A stretch of DNA of 64,000 nt from Macquaria australasica (taxonomy: Eukaryota > Chordata > Actinopteri > Centrarchiformes > Percichthyidae): assembly GCA_005408345.1 (NCBI GenBank), contig SEMN01001020.1, forward strand, positions 60,772 through 124,771, in the 5' to 3' direction. The notes beneath the pieces are model-generated. The model made no database searches, was not told where the DNA came from, and saw nothing but the letters and a program-made list of their open reading frames with translations. A program made the translations under genes and the position numbers. Shown here one piece after another: positions 24,256 to 36,906 of this stretch (the first letter of the stretch is position 1; each line of letters opens with the position of its first letter).

Positions 24256-24280
24256 AGCTTCCACTTTGTGAGTGGAAGCT
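24256..24280. repeat. Perfect 10-bp-stem hairpin
   Basis: AGCTTCCACT, a 5-base loop, then AGTGGAAGCT. A third copy of the arm (AGCTTCCACTTTGAGTGGA) follows at about 24298-24316. Confidence 0.8.
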
Positions 24281-24935
24281 TGTTAGCCTAGATTGCTAGC
24301 TTCCACTTTGAGTGGAATACAAACTTAACAGCACTTTGGTCCTGCCAAACGTTGGATGTTACAGAGGTTGTGGACATTTTGTATGAACGTAGTGGGATAT
24401 ACAGTATGAAGTTCAGTCAGTAGCGCATCATGGAAGTCAACAGCCTGTCTCCTAGCAACGCGGCTCACATAGTCAGATGATGTCATGGGAAACACCCACT
24501 CAGAGGCCCGAAGCTCAGACTCAGATTCCACGAATATGTCCAAAAACAGATTTATCCTCTTGTGAAAAATGGTAAAATGTGAAACAATAGCTGCAGTATC
24601 ATTTTGTTTTCTTTCATGAAAAGTGAGGAGAATTCAAATTTCAGTTTGAATAATAAAACATAAAAGTGTCAAAGTATCAGTATCAAGTTGATGATAATGT
24701 GTTGTGGACATTAGGTAATGGCATCAAAAAGATAAACATGAAATCCTTCAGCTGATCTGAAAACATGAAAATCACCTAACTTGGAGATAGTTTTTTATTT
24801 TCTCCGTCAGTCTATTCTTTGTTCTAGTTTTGCCTCTTTTTTTTTTTTAATCTTGAAGTGTTTTAATTTTCAGTTAACGTTTGACTCCGCTGTTCTTCTT
24901 TATCGTCACTTTTCCTTGTTGCTGTTTGCTGCAGC
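24281..24935. other. Non-coding stretch
   Basis: AT-rich, with T-runs near 24838-24850. Nothing recognised. Confidence 0.4.
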
Positions 24936-24985
24936 AGAGGCCAAATTTCCCCACAGGGATCAATAAAGTTTCATCTTTTCTCTGA
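24936..24985 (+). repeat. LINE/SINE 3' tail remnant
   Basis: CCCCACAGGGATCAATAAAG followed by a TTTCATC-type tail. The related phrase CCCTTCAGGGATTAATAAAG occurs just before the terminal microsatellite at 63.77 kb. This is a recurring 3' end of fish non-LTR elements. Confidence 0.5.
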
Positions 24986-25381
24986 AAGCTGATGGATTTC
25001 TGGTTCAATTCTCTGGTATTTTCCACTGTTTTGTGTTGTTGTTGGTATTGTTGTTTTTTCAGTTAAATGTCTCTCCGTCCCGGTCGCCATCAATCCTCCT
25101 GGCACTCTTTTAAAAAATAAAGGAAATTAAAGTTGAATTAAATATTGCTGGTGCTGTAGGAAGAAGCTCTTCACTGTTTGGTTCTGACCTGAGCTCACTC
25201 CAGTGAGGTTGTTTTTACTTGTACCTAGTCTCATCTAAAAGATTTCCTAACTTCCTCTCCATCACATGTTCTCCCCTGAAAACCAACTCTTTAATTTCCT
25301 GCCAGAAAGAGTTTTATAGACAGCTCTGTGTTTTGGAAAAATCTGATAGAAAGGCTGGAAAGAGGCTGAAGACTCTGTAGG

Positions 25382-25383
<2 letters not shown>

Positions 25384-25461
<78 letters not shown>

Positions 25462-25470
25462 TGCGCGTGC
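25384..25470. repeat. (GT)n / (GTGC)n compound microsatellite
   Basis: About 25 GT units followed by GTGC units. Potential Z-DNA-forming sequence. Confidence 0.95.
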
Positions 25471-25534
25471 TGGGCAGTAATTAAACCCAGAGAGAAATCA
25501 TCAGTGAAGAAGAAGCAGAGTGGTTCTGATCCTT

Positions 25535-25645
25535 CCAGCGCCTCATCCCCTTCCTCCTCTTCTTCTTCCTCCTCCTGAGCCTCCTCTTCCTTCTTCCTGG
25601 TGTTTCTCTTTTTTCATCCTCCTCCTCCTCCTCTCTTCCTGAAGT
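25535..25645. repeat. CT-rich (TCC/TTC)n low-complexity tract
   Basis: Plus strand almost entirely C and T, with runs of TCCTCC and TTCTTC. The Ser-rich and Arg/Glu-rich frames across it are artefacts. Confidence 0.85.
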
Positions 25646-25839
25646 TGTATTCATCAAGTGTTTTATCTTAAGAGTTGTCCTAAATGGCGTCGAGAGTTCC
25701 CCATTGAAGGCTTCCATAATTTTTCTGCAGCAGAATATAGATCTGCTCTGAAGTCCTGTGTCCTCTTTTTAGGAGCAAAAAACTTTACCAAGAAGCGAAA
25801 CATTTTTATATTTTTTGGTCCCACAAAGAAAACAATGAA

Positions 25840-26080
25840 GTAGATTTACTCAAAAACTGTACACTTTTGAGGTATTCATTCATGCTACTTGGTACTTCTG
25901 TGTCACTACAATCCAGATGTTGTACTTTTTAGTCCACTACACTTATTTCACAGTTTTAGTTACTAGTTACTTTACAGATTGAGATTTTACACACAAAACA
26001 TATGATGAACTTATAAAATATGATGCATTGTTAAAGATTAAACTGCCCAACAGTATATAAAGTAGTTCAAAGTTCGCTCT
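25840..26080 (+). repeat. Family G repeat copy
   Basis: TTTTAGTCCACTACACTTAT, GTTACTAGTTACTTTACAGA and ACAAAACATATGATGAACTT align with 15.5 and 17.7 kb. Confidence 0.6.
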
Positions 26081-26234
26081 GGCTTGTTTGTATTTCTTTA
26101 AATCTTGGGCGGCGCAAGGCCAGGATGCAGCGCTGGCAAAATAGTGTAAACGTTAACATGCAGACAGCAGAAGTGGAGGAGAGTTCTGACTGAAATAGTC
26201 GGCCAATGGCAGGCACATACCCACAGCCCACTTC

Positions 26235-26395
26235 CTGTGAGTCAGACTAGGGCAAGCATGCTAACACGCTAAACTAAGATGATGATCATGTTAAACATTA
26301 TACCTGCTTAACATCAGCATGCTTACATTAGCATTTAGCTCAAAGCAGCGCTGTGCCTACAGTCTCTGTTAGCATGACTCTTGCATGTTTAAAAT
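26235..26395 (+). repeat. Family D 3'-part fragment
   Basis: CATGCTAACACGCTAAACTA, ATTATACCTGCTTAACATCA and ACATTAGCATTTAGCTCAAA match, in order, 35.43-35.56 kb. The 5' modules of family D are missing. Confidence 0.6.
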
Positions 26396-27539
26396 AATCT
26401 TAATTAAAACGACGGGTAGCAGAAAGCAAGTTATTAGAATCTTTTAACACTACACACGGTGTTGTTTTATTTCCTGACTGTTCACACCAACTGACTGGAA
26501 CCTGGAATCTTATTTTCTTTATTTTCAGTGTTCACTACATTCTCGTTAATTATATGTCGTCGTGGTGATATTGCTATATCAGTGGAAATCAATGGTAACA
26601 TCATAATCTTTATCAGCAGATTCTTCTCTGCCTCCTGCCAGATCAATGAGCAGTCACCGACTGCAATGATATTGATTTAGCCTCCTGCTGGTCATGTGAC
26701 CTTTGTGTTGGAGGTCAACAGGGGTCAGGGGGTCGGAGGTGTTTCCTGCCAGTTGCTCACAACCTCTGGACGACTTATAGTTTAAACTTGACCTCATCCT
26801 AACAGCCTACCAATATTTTCTCCTGGTTCGTTCACATTTCAGCACCTGGACTCTGTGTTTCCAAAACCACTGCAGTTGTTTTTATTTCATATTATTTTTT
26901 TCACAGTTTTAATCTCTGATATTCTAATCAACCCAGCTGGCAGTTTTCACACCAAATTGTCACCACCTGCAGCTCACCCACAGCCAAAAAAAGATGCAAA
27001 TGTAAAAAACTGCATTTTAAAATCCCAGATGATTTCATTAAAATGGAAAACAAGTTCTCTGAGTGTTCTTCTGAGTCCAGAGCCTCCAGAGGAGATTAGA
27101 CTGTGATGTTCAAACAGGAGTCGTGGGCTCTGCAGTGACAAATCCTGACATGCTTTCATCCCTCATGAGGTCAGAATCAGCACCAAAGTCTTTGATCAGG
27201 ACATCAGACGCCATCAGCTCTCTGCTGAAGGATTCCCCCTGAAGACTGTCTGTGAAATCCAGGAGGGAATAAAACAAGAATTCCTCAGAGATTTCTGGAA
27301 AGATTTGGTTTTCTGTCAGAAGGTCCGACAACAGATGTTGGTTTCAGACAAAGTAGATTTGACGTCTGATCGCTTAATCGTTGCCTGTTGACCCAAACTA
27401 ATCCTGGTTGTAGACATCAGCTGTGTGGCTTTTTATACATTGCTGCACAGCACACCATATCTCACTTTGTTTTTCTTCATTCCAGTAAAAGTCCAAAGTT
27501 TGAAAACTAACTTATAACAAATGTATTTGTTCTTTTATA
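26396..27539. other. Non-coding stretch
   Basis: No gene or repeat recognised. The 83-codon frame at 26855-27106 lacks any known motif. Confidence 0.4.
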
Positions 27540-28380
27540 CATTGTATTCTTAAAGTGAGTTCAGACTAAATGCAAAGTGAATCTTGTGTGATTGCATAGA
27601 AAGTCAAAGGAAAGACGCGAGTGGACAACACAAATGCTCTCAATGTGGTGCAAATAGAGTTAAATATGCTTCGACACCAACTGAACTCACCAAGTTAATA
27701 GCTGAGATCTGGGGACACAGTCACATCACTAAAGAGAAGTCTGACGGGTCAATAAACAAGAGCAGTCAGATGATCAGACAGAGTCGAAACCAACCAACAG
27801 TTAATTCAACTTATTTAAAAGGGAAAATGAAGGTGAACGGTAAAATACTTACCCAAACTGTGTTTACCCAGTCTCCTAGAGGAGCCGGGGTATCCTCGAT
27901 CAGAACTAGTTAATACGATGTGTTGTTCAACCACATCGGAAATCAAATGTGTTTGTAGTTGTTCCTAATGGCCACACTCGAGAGTGGAGGAAAAGCCAGC
28001 CATTATAGAGAGGCGAGGACATGATATCGTTTAAATATGCAGATAACGAAGCTCATTTTCAGACAGTCTCTCCTGGAAGACATTCATAGTTTTGCACTCG
28101 GTTGTTCACATGGAAAGTGACAGAGATAGTTGTGTCAAGATTCAAAAACAAGAGCAGAGACAGAAGTTCAGACCCTGGCTTCTTTCTCACCTCCACACAG
28201 CCGACCAATCACCACGTGAAGTGGGTGTGAATTGCCATATCGTCCGTTTCGGAAAGTTATTGAAATGGTCAGAGACACAATCCTCCCTTATCCGACATCG
28301 GAAAGGTGTGTGTGGGGTTTCAGAAGCTATTTGAACATCCGACAAGCAGTTCTGATGAAGTATACTGGTGCAACAGCAAA
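27540..28380 (+). mobile_element. Family E element, copy 1
   Basis: Matches the reverse complement of 43785-44350 in several ordered blocks: AGTTCAGACT near the 5' side, CAGTCAGATGATCAGACAGA, AAAATGAAGGTGAACGGTAA, TCGATCAGAACTAGTTA and ATCCGACATCGGAAAGGTGT near the 3' side. The 109-codon frame at 27584-27913 lies inside it and is not conserved as a frame in the second copy. A non-autonomous DNA transposon is likely. Confidence 0.65.
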
Positions 28381-28449
28381 TATGTTTTGAGAGAAATGTG
28401 AGCTGAATGACATTTTTATCAAATTAATGAGGAAACGTTTTTAATGAAT

Positions 28450-28860
28450 GTACCTGTAAAGTCGCAAAATGTTCACCATGAGCTTTTCTGCATCAGCAAA
28501 AAAGTCAACAGAGACTTGAAGCACAAGACAGGACGTGTTCACTGTATTAACGTTTAACAAAAACCACCATCTTTGCCTTTCCTTAACCAAAGTGCTTTTC
28601 TTGCCTAAACCTAACCACATGCAGGACTTCAGATAGAAAACCTGGTCTTCAGTGTCAAAGTCCTGCTCTTTGTACATGTACGACCACCATCCACCCTGTC
28701 CGTCTCCCTATGACTTCCTTGTGGTACGAAAATGTAGTCCGTCATTTACCCGAAAAAAATGTTGCTGGTGAACATAATCCAGGCAAGAATTACATTTCTT
28801 ACAAAAAATATCTGGCAAAACTTATTAGTAGTATATAAATGAAATGAGACATGGTTGCTT
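28450..28860. repeat. Family B repeat copy
   Basis: TTGCCTAAACCTAACCACAT, CGACCACCATCCACCCTGTC and GTGAACATAATCCAGGCAAG align with 2.68-2.84 kb in the same order and orientation. Confidence 0.65.
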
Positions 28861-30649
28861 GATGAAAATGGAGGAATCAGTGTAGTGGTTTGCCATTATC
28901 CACAACTACAAACTGCAGCATGGTTACAGTTTATGATCACTCTGCTTAATATTTCTTTATTACCATCATTGTACCCGTGTTTGTGGGACATTTTACTTTG
29001 GACTGAAGATGAATGTGACCATACCTTGAGACTGTGGTGGCTGGTTGCAGCTAAAAACTCAGCTTGTTTCCCACTGGGATCAGACTCTGCCTCTGTGCTT
29101 CTATGATTGCTTTAAACAAGGTCTTAAACTAGGCTGCAGATCTCCTAATGAAGCTCCCAGGAGGCTTCCTCTGATTCAGAGCAAACTGACTCCATCTTTA
29201 CCATCTTCACGCTCTGTTCTTGTTTTTCTGAAAAGTGTGGACCAACTGAGCAGCAGGCTAACTGCCCGACTCCCCTTTGGGCACCGGGGTTGACAGTTAG
29301 AGCCTATTTGCCATTTATGAATTCACAGCTCTGCCATGTAGAGCGCAGAGGCCGGCCTGTAAAGAGCCTCTCTGAATAAATAAGCTGTCACCCCTGGGAG
29401 GAAGACGAACGAGTGCAGCCGTACTCTGTCTGATGAAAACTGTTTTCTAACTTGTGACAGGACATGAAAGGAAACGTGCTTCATGTCTGTGTGCTCTTTT
29501 GAGGAAAAGAAGCGAGGACTCACTGAGCGCAAAATAAATCTCCTTCTACAGTGCAGGGGGAAGAAAATCCAACCTCCTTGGATCTCATCAGTCTGAGATG
29601 TTTCCAGGAGGGTATAATCTACTTTTCGGTGAATCCACATCACTCAAATTGATTTGTCTACTTTGACTTTCCTGTGTGATTTCCTGCATTTCCCAGAATG
29701 CCCTTCTGTGGTCCCAAGTGTAGTGGTTTGAACTTGTTCCTTTTAGCTCAGATTTTATGTGCAGCTGGAGAGAACCGTAACCACAGCTCGGAGATTTCCC
29801 AGTTGAGAAAAAAGTGAGGGACCCCCTTTATTCAAACCACAACCTGTCTTGTAGCTGCATTGCATTCTGGTCTATTTCCTGCTCCTGTGGGTGTAGAAAC
29901 TGCTCTCTGTGTTCTTCTTCTCTGATGGATTTGTCCCTGTTGTGTTGAGCAAAATGGCGGCTCTAGACAGAAGTCCTTGCTCTTTGATTCTGAGGATCTG
30001 ACAGAAAACCTGACATTTCACACTTATCATTTTTAAAATCACTAAAATGTTTTCTGTTTTCAAACTCCACTAGAGCTTCAGAATGTAACAGTATATTGTC
30101 TACATACGCCAGGTATCCACAGGAAGAACAAACACACGGCAAACTACTAAATGGAGCCAGAAAGAGAAAGTAAGTTCTTAGTAGTCGGCTCCAACAGTTT
30201 AACTGGTTTGGGAGAAATTCTGTTTGATGGAAACATCAGAGCGGTAGTTGGAGGCAGACATCTGACAGAGACAGATGGTCTGAAGAGGAGGGTTTCTACA
30301 ATTAGACCTTTAAAAAGACATTAAGTTCCTGTCTGGAAAGAATCTCTATTGCCTGATTTTAACAGAGTGAAATGTTTTGAGGATTCTAAGTCTCTAAGTC
30401 TCTAAGAGGAAGGTGATTGGATTTCTGGGCACCTAGTCTTACAAAATGCCATCTCCAACTCTCCACATGTCTCTAAGCTGTGTTTGTGCTGTGAACTTAG
30501 AGACATTTTTGGCTGAACCCAAAGTTCTTCTGAGTCAGTTTACAAACAGATCTGATCTTACACATCCAGTAGAAACCATCAAAATCAAACCATGTCAATC
30601 CATCACACTCAAATCCCTCTTCTTGCCATCTGATGAATGTTAAAGGATA
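28861..30649. other. Non-coding stretch
   Basis: No gene or repeat with a partner in the window. The 106-codon minus-strand frame at 29323-29643 resembles no known family. Confidence 0.4.
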
Positions 30650-31120
30650 AGGCCATTGTTATTTTATCTCTTTAGTTTCATCAGTAGTCCCATGAAAAAA
30701 GTTAGGACCACCAGGGGGTGGAAAAACTGTGTTAGCAAACAGTTGCCTATTTACACATCCAGCAGACACAAAGCAACATTAGCATTCATGTGTTTGTGTC
30801 ACCTGATCCAGTATTCCCTCTCTGTTAGCTCTGTTTTTGGTCTCTACCGACTCCTGAGGGAAATATCTGGCTCTTTAGCTGCTAAATGCTCCACTTCTTT
30901 CACCAGCTAGTCTCTGACTGTGTCTGTCTGCTGGTTGGTGTTGCTGGAAACGTCGCTGATGAGAGCGGTGGGACTGAACCAAAACAATCAAGTTATGGTT
31001 CACCGGTTATGGTTATGGTCACTAAGGTCTTGTTCAGAATACCAGCCCAAATCCATGTTTTGGTATATCCAGACTGATTTTAGAAAGTCTAGACAGAAAA
31101 AGAACCATAGTGGTGGAGGA
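30650..31120 (+). repeat. Family C repeat, longest copy
   Basis: TCTGTTAGCTCTGTTTTTGG, CCTGAGGGAAATATCTGGCT, GATGAGAGCGGTGGGACTGA and surrounding words are shared with 39835-40125 (same strand) and with the complement of 6785-7010. Confidence 0.7.
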
Positions 31121-32192
31121 TCAAGATAAGTCATTTGAATCATTTTTTAACAAACAGACAACATATTTTGTTGTCTAGTTTTCAAAGACCTGTTAGTTGT
31201 ACTGGAAGGCAGCAAAGTAGTTCTTGTAAGGTAAGGTTAAAAAGACTTAAAATACTTCAGTACCTGTTGTTATTGTTTCCATTTTCATTGGTAGAAGCGT
31301 AACGTGCAGCTTTGTACTAATTTTCTTTTCATGTCATATTTGTGTCCTGGAGTGGAGCCTGTATCCTGTGATATATACAGTTGGTATTTCTTTTCCACGT
31401 CCATGCTAATGGCTGCTAATACCTGTACTCAGCACTCTGCCTGTAAATGATCCATAGTTATGTGTTTTATGAGCTCAGCTAATGAGATCAGATATTTAGT
31501 CTTACTGCACACTGAGCTGTCAGATTCCCTAGAAAATTAATTCTAATTAATACATTACTAACATTAAATGTTATAGTAAAATTAACACATTATTGAAAAG
31601 ATAAAACATGATGCCGTAAACAGACAGTGAAACCTAAACAAGCATTTATTTTGTTACCTAATTTCTTGAATAAATATCTGTGCTGTCTTTATCATTGTGC
31701 AAGTTTAGCTAACTAAATTAGCAGGAGGAGAAATCTGTTTGTTTCAGGACGCTGACAACAAACTATCAGGTTAGCAGAAGAAAAAGAGATATAATGAGAA
31801 TCTGTGGAGGCTGAGACGTCGTCGCTTCAATCAGATTTTTTTTTTAAACCCAGAAATAACAGCTTTGATTCAGTCGACAGGCAGCCTGGGATTTGAGTTC
31901 ATTATGTTCCTTTGACTTCAAGCTGAAATGTGAGTATTAAAAGGTGTTTTCTGTCTACTGTAAACATCCCAACTTGCAGATAGAAGGCTGGTGTTGTTGT
32001 GTTTTCACCTCAGTAACCTGCAGCTTGAGGGCCGCTGTGTCAGCCAGCCGGTCTGCACAGACGCCAGAGAACTATCGATCACAAGAGTTAATTGTTATGG
32101 TTATCTGATGTTCCTGAAGGGCACTTAAATGCCCTTGGAGGAAATGGCGGTGATCAAAATCAACGCTCACATCCCTCCGCCCCACACTCCCA

Positions 32193-32195
<3 letters not shown>
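31121..32195. other. Non-coding stretch
   Basis: AT-rich, no recognised features. Confidence 0.4.

Positions 32196-32230
<35 letters not shown>
32196..32230. repeat. (CA)n microsatellite
   Basis: About 17 CA units. Confidence 0.95.
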
Positions 32231-32233
<3 letters not shown>

Positions 32234-32639
32234 GTACTGCATCAAAAGGCTGATAGCAGCATGTTCACCTGGAAATGTCAGTCACACCACCCACAGCGCT
32301 CTTTAACAGCACTGACCAGACAACACAGAGGTGCATATCAAGGGTCGAGGAGGGTGGAGGAGGTGCTGCTGGTGTTTCTGGGGTTCATTATTCTCTGTGT
32401 GATAGTATTAATAACATCGATTTCATTTCTCTGCCACCTGTCAATCACTCTCTCAGGCAGTAATTGATTGCTCTTTTCTTCATTTCCTCATGCAGTCGAC
32501 TGTATGCAGATACAGGTGATGGTGATGATCAGAATATTAATCATGGTGCTTCTCAGCAGGAAGGTGGAAACTAGCAAAGCACACTGACTCAGTCATATTT
32601 CTTGATCTGAGGCTTTATATTTTTAGCTCCACTTGTGTC

Positions 32640-32860
32640 AGTTGGTTGGTCATTCTGTCATAATGAGCTGTGATTGGCCAAAGTCTCCCACCACGTGCTA
32701 GATTTTCTAAAGCCTGAAAACAGAGCCCAAGAGGAGGTGCAGAAGTGGAGGTTTTTTCTCAGACCACTTGAATTACAACATGCTGAACGGTTATTATGGA
32801 ATTTTTGCCCAGTGACGCCAAAAAAACACTGCCTATGGCAGCTTTATGGCTCTAATTTTT
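32640..32860 (-). repeat. Family F repeat, copy 2 (inverted)
   Basis: The reverse complement of this block aligns with 11430-11600. Visible on the plus strand are GATTGGCCAAAGTCTCCCAC, GAAAACAGAGCCCAAGAGGA, TCAGACCACTTGAATTACAA and TTTTTGCCCAGTGACGCC. Confidence 0.65.
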
Positions 32861-34974
32861 CACTTCCAGTCACACTTCCATTCATGACAGAATACGTATA
32901 AAAATGACTGAATTCATGTCCTGTGAGCCCATTCATATCTGGGCCAGCTGCCGTTTATCTGTTAAAAAGACAAACAGCAGACAAACGATCCGGGCATATT
33001 TTAATGGATTGTATCAGCTATAATAAATATATAAAGCTAATATAATAAAGCTAATAAAAATCCCGTCCTTTCTTTATTGAACTCAGCCTGCTGGTGTTGC
33101 AGTGCCGCTCTCATTAATGACAGCCAGGCTCTATTTGCTGAGCTCTGACTCTGACTCTCTCTTTCTCATTAGCAAAGCTCAGTGTACAAAACTTTCAGGT
33201 AGCAGCTTCTCATTTTCAGCCGCCGCTGACCGTCGCTTTCGCAGGTTAAAATGACAAAGGTCATATCAGCTGTTGCTAATCAACTTTAAATCTGGCCACA
33301 GCAGGCCAAAACTAAACTTGGCTGTTGTCTGGTTAAAGTGCTCTCTGCGGTCGGTGTCTGTACTCAACCAAAGATCATCTGTGAGGGAAGAAGCTCCACT
33401 CTGTAACACCACTGTTCAACCAGAGTGGACTGAGTGTTTCTGTAGTTCCAGCAGAGTGAGACGTCTTCTCTCTAGCTGATTCATTCTCCCAGTTAAACTT
33501 ATATTCATATCAGATCAATAATTTCAGCTGATCAACTTAATAGTTTTGAATCAGGACCTTCAGTGTTTGGATCAAGTAGGTCGTGAAAAATAAGGTGTGT
33601 CAGATTTATTATCTACAGCTGATAAATATTTAATCAACATTTAGGTCAATTTCAGTATCAGATCGGACTCTGGATCAGCTGATACCCAATTTTAAAGGGT
33701 TAAAAAACTTGATTGGGATGTCCCTAATGAAGTGTGTGATGTTTAAGGTCTCCAGCTTCTGATCCAATTGGTGCAAGTCATTCCCAAGAAGATCATTTTC
33801 AACATTTTGGATCTTTACATTTGAAATCAGCACCATTGACGTCACAGGTTTGACAGAAAAATATTATTTTATTTCACTGTTCATCCATATTCAACCTGTA
33901 GTAGTTTATGTCTATATAATATTCTATATAGTAGATATGGTCAAAAATAAAAATGACTGATTAACCCTTTAAAAATATTTGATCAGTAAAAGTGTTTGAT
34001 TTCCTTTCATATGAAACCTCTAAATGAACAGCGTGTTCATTATTAATAAGCTGCATTATTTTCTGCATAATTCACCACACACATGGTAAAGTCATGTGGA
34101 TGAATCTTTCATTAGCATGTGGAAACGTACGTGTGCTGTTGGCAGAACTGGCTGCGCTCCCATCAGATCAGCCTACTTCCTGGTTGGCCCGGGGGCTTTT
34201 TTCTCTGGAAGTTGTGCAGTTTTAAAATCCCTCTGCGCTCAAAACACGCCAGAAGTCTTTCAAGCTGTTTTGGATCTTCAAGGTTGTGTCATGAACGTTG
34301 TGTGTGTCTGCTGTCTCGCTCTGAAGATGAGGAGTTTGTTGGAGGTGTTGTGGCCATCTGGAGGGGACGGCCGGCGTCAGACCTCCAGCCAGCGGTGATT
34401 TATCTCAACCTCGTTTTTATTCTCCTGTGAGGGACGGGACGGGGTGCCCTTTGACCCCTCGTCTCTCTGTTACATCCACTCTCTTTATTGGTGCGTCTCC
34501 GCCCTCCCGCTCTTCAGAGGCCAGCTCCATCTTTCAATATGGCCTGCTTAATATTTCAGTCCATCTCTCAACATCCCACAGGGGGCGAGTGCTGGACCTT
34601 CACTGCTACAGCAACAAAATCACTGGAATTCAAAGCACATGTGGTCATCACAGAACAGGCTGCGCCTCCTTAGATGTCAACATTTTAATTTATAGTTTAA
34701 AATCTCTACAATATAATATAAATCCTTAAAGATAAGTATCAAAACAGTTAAGCACTAAACTGAAAACAGCCAAATGATGTGATAATTACAGAATGAAACA
34801 GTGTGTAATGGTTGAAATGCTAAACCGAGATTGGTAAAGCAACAAAAATGGAATATAATCAGTTCAAGTCAAATAAAATAAGTTATGAAAAAGAATATTT
34901 AGAATTTTTAAATTATGTAGTATGTATTTCAGACTTAATAAGTGCTGTAAATTGTCTTCTTTGAGGCCCCCCCA
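32861..34974. other. Non-coding stretch
   Basis: AT-rich. Recurrent short GATCAG/CTGATC words around 33500-33700 but no defined element. Two overlapping frames of about 100 codons at 34096-34430 are in different frames and unlike known proteins. Confidence 0.4.
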
Positions 34975-35590
34975 CCCCCATTTTTAGCCACACTAGCAGC
35001 ATGGCTCCATGGACGGGAATGTCGGTCGGTCGGTCCGTCGGTCCACCACTGTGGTTCAGACTTAAATATCTCAGCAAGAATTAAATGGATGGTCATGAAA
35101 TGTTATACAGACATTCATGTTCCTCAGAGGATGAATCCTCAAGACTTTGGTTGATCCCCTGACTTTTCCTCTGGCGCCACCATGAGGTTCACCTTTGTGT
35201 TTTTTATGAAATGTCTTAACAATTATTTGATGGATTGTGATGAACTTTGGTTCATCACAATCCCCTCATGTTCCCCTCAGGATGAACTGTAATAACTCTG
35301 ACTTTTAGCGCCACCATCAGGTCAACCTGTTAATGTGTCCAACACTTTGGTTTATGACCAAATACCTGCAGAACTACAGACATTCCCATCAGCCTCAGCT
35401 GCTCTCTGTGTTTACTGCTAACTAGCAGCATGCTAACATGCTAAACTAAGATTACGAACATGGTGATCATTATACCTGCTAAACATCAGCATTTTAGCAT
35501 TATCACTGTGAGCATGTTAGCATGCTGATGTTAGCATTTAGCTCCAGCACCTCTGTGTCAAAGTATAGCCTCACAGAGCTGCTACCTCGG
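34975..35590 (+). mobile_element. Family D element, most complete copy
   Basis: It starts near CACTAGCAGCATGGCTCCAT. It contains two to three diverged tandem modules of about 110-130 bp, each with TCATGTTCCTCAGAGGATGA-, TTGATCCCCTGACTTTT- and GCGCCACCATGAGGT-like words. It ends in the TGCTAACATGCTAAACTAAG / GAGCATGTTAGCATGCTGAT segment. The same order is seen at 50.23-50.57 kb. It is a dispersed fish repeat with internal modular periodicity and no ORF. Confidence 0.65.
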
Positions 35591-36486
35591 CTGCAGACAC
35601 TCAGTCCTGTTCATTGTTTTAACTGCTGGATGGCAATCTGAGTTTCATATGTGAACAAACGTCCATTATAGTCACTTTAAAATGCCTACTTTGCAAGTTC
35701 AGGTGAGAGAAAGAAATAGAAAAATATAGTTTGGGGAGGACTTGGATCTGTTATGGATCCAACAGAGAGACGCTGAGATGAAAGCAACACACTGACTGAA
35801 TTTTTACTTAATTGTCAGAACTATTTGACAGATGCTATAATCACTTCAAACAGTTCACACGTGGGCTTTAAATATAACTTTAACTGAGGAGTTAAACCTT
35901 AGTAAAGTAAAGAGCAGCTGAAAATATTAGTATCTATCAAATAAGTCCAAAAACCACAGGTGGCTTAAATTCCCGGGCAGGTTTTCTCACTTTTTCTAGC
36001 TGTTCTCCTGTTTAAGACTGTAGACGGTCTTCTCAGCCAGCATGTTTTAAACATGTTTGATTTCATCATGCGGTTCGGTCGAGCTGGTCCAGTGTGAAGC
36101 CGTCTGCCACTGAAATCTGGCAGCGATCCTGACAGCAGCCAGCGGGGGTTCAACTCATAAAAAGCAACAAAAAAATCACTTACAGATCCCACTCAGGTAG
36201 ATAGTTTACATCAGGAGAGACTTTGATCTGGACAACTCTGAAACTTTTTCAACTTTTGATTTTTCTCTTTAACTTTCCTTTTGAATGTCTTAACATTTGG
36301 AGCAGCACTGTCTGACAGTATCAGACACAGTATATATGTATGTGTGTGTGTATATATATATATCTCTTTTATGGCCTGGATCAAATCACATAGATTTACA
36401 TTTAAATTTTAATAAAAAAATAATGCCCATTTCTATAAAAACATTGCTTAAAAAATTGACTGGTATTCTAAATTTTTGGCATTATT
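35591..36486. other. Non-coding stretch
   Basis: Nothing recognised beyond a short (TA)n near 36350-36362. Confidence 0.4.
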
Positions 36487-36906
36487 TGTCATGATCCCAC
36501 ATGGACACGGTGTGTGTTTGGTCTTGTGTCTGGTTTTATTTTGTATTCCCAGGTCTTGTCTCTTGTGTGTTGTTTATTTCCTGTTTTATTTTGAAATCCC
36601 GGTTCTTGTTTTCTGTGTGCCTTTTATTTCCTGTCTTGTTTCTTCAGTTCCTGCCCTCATGTCTCTTTGATTATCCTCACCTGCTCCCCTGTGTTCACCT
36701 GCCCCTGATTTGCTCGTTAACCCCTTCTCTATATATACCGGTCCTCTCCCTTTGTTCTCTGTTGGTTGTCGCGTTCCCTGGTTTCCCTAGTTTCTGAAGT
36801 TTCTGCTTGTAAGTTTTTTCTTAACTAAATCATTCATCTGCACCAGTCTGCCTGTCCCGTCTGCATTTGGGTCCGTCCCCTGCTGCCTAGATGGCTAACC
36901 CTGACA
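36487..36906 (+). mobile_element. Solo LTR (420 bp) with 5-bp target duplication
   Basis: Begins TGTCATG and ends CTGACA (5-bp inverted ends TGTCA/TGACA). It is flanked by TTATT on both sides (36482-36486 and 36907-36911). A TATATATA box lies at 36730-36737, and an ACTAAA word at about 36824 sits where a polyadenylation signal would be expected. The downstream TTATT begins the TTATTCTATATTTTTCTT block that is also present, without the insert, at 9177. There are no internal retroelement genes. The open frames at 36476-36797 are pyrimidine-rich LTR sequence, not genes. Confidence 0.7.

Noticed and set aside
27584..27913. 109-codon frame with CxxC-like Cys pairs
   Set aside because: Lies in family E. 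The inverted copy at 43.8-44.35 kb does not keep the frame.
34096..34430. Two roughly 100-codon plus-strand frames
   Set aside because: Different phases of the same stretch, Cys-rich without pattern, no known family.
36476..36797. Hydrophobic 64- and 98-codon frames as a membrane protein exon
   Set aside because: They sit within the pyrimidine-rich solo LTR bounded by TTATT duplications.
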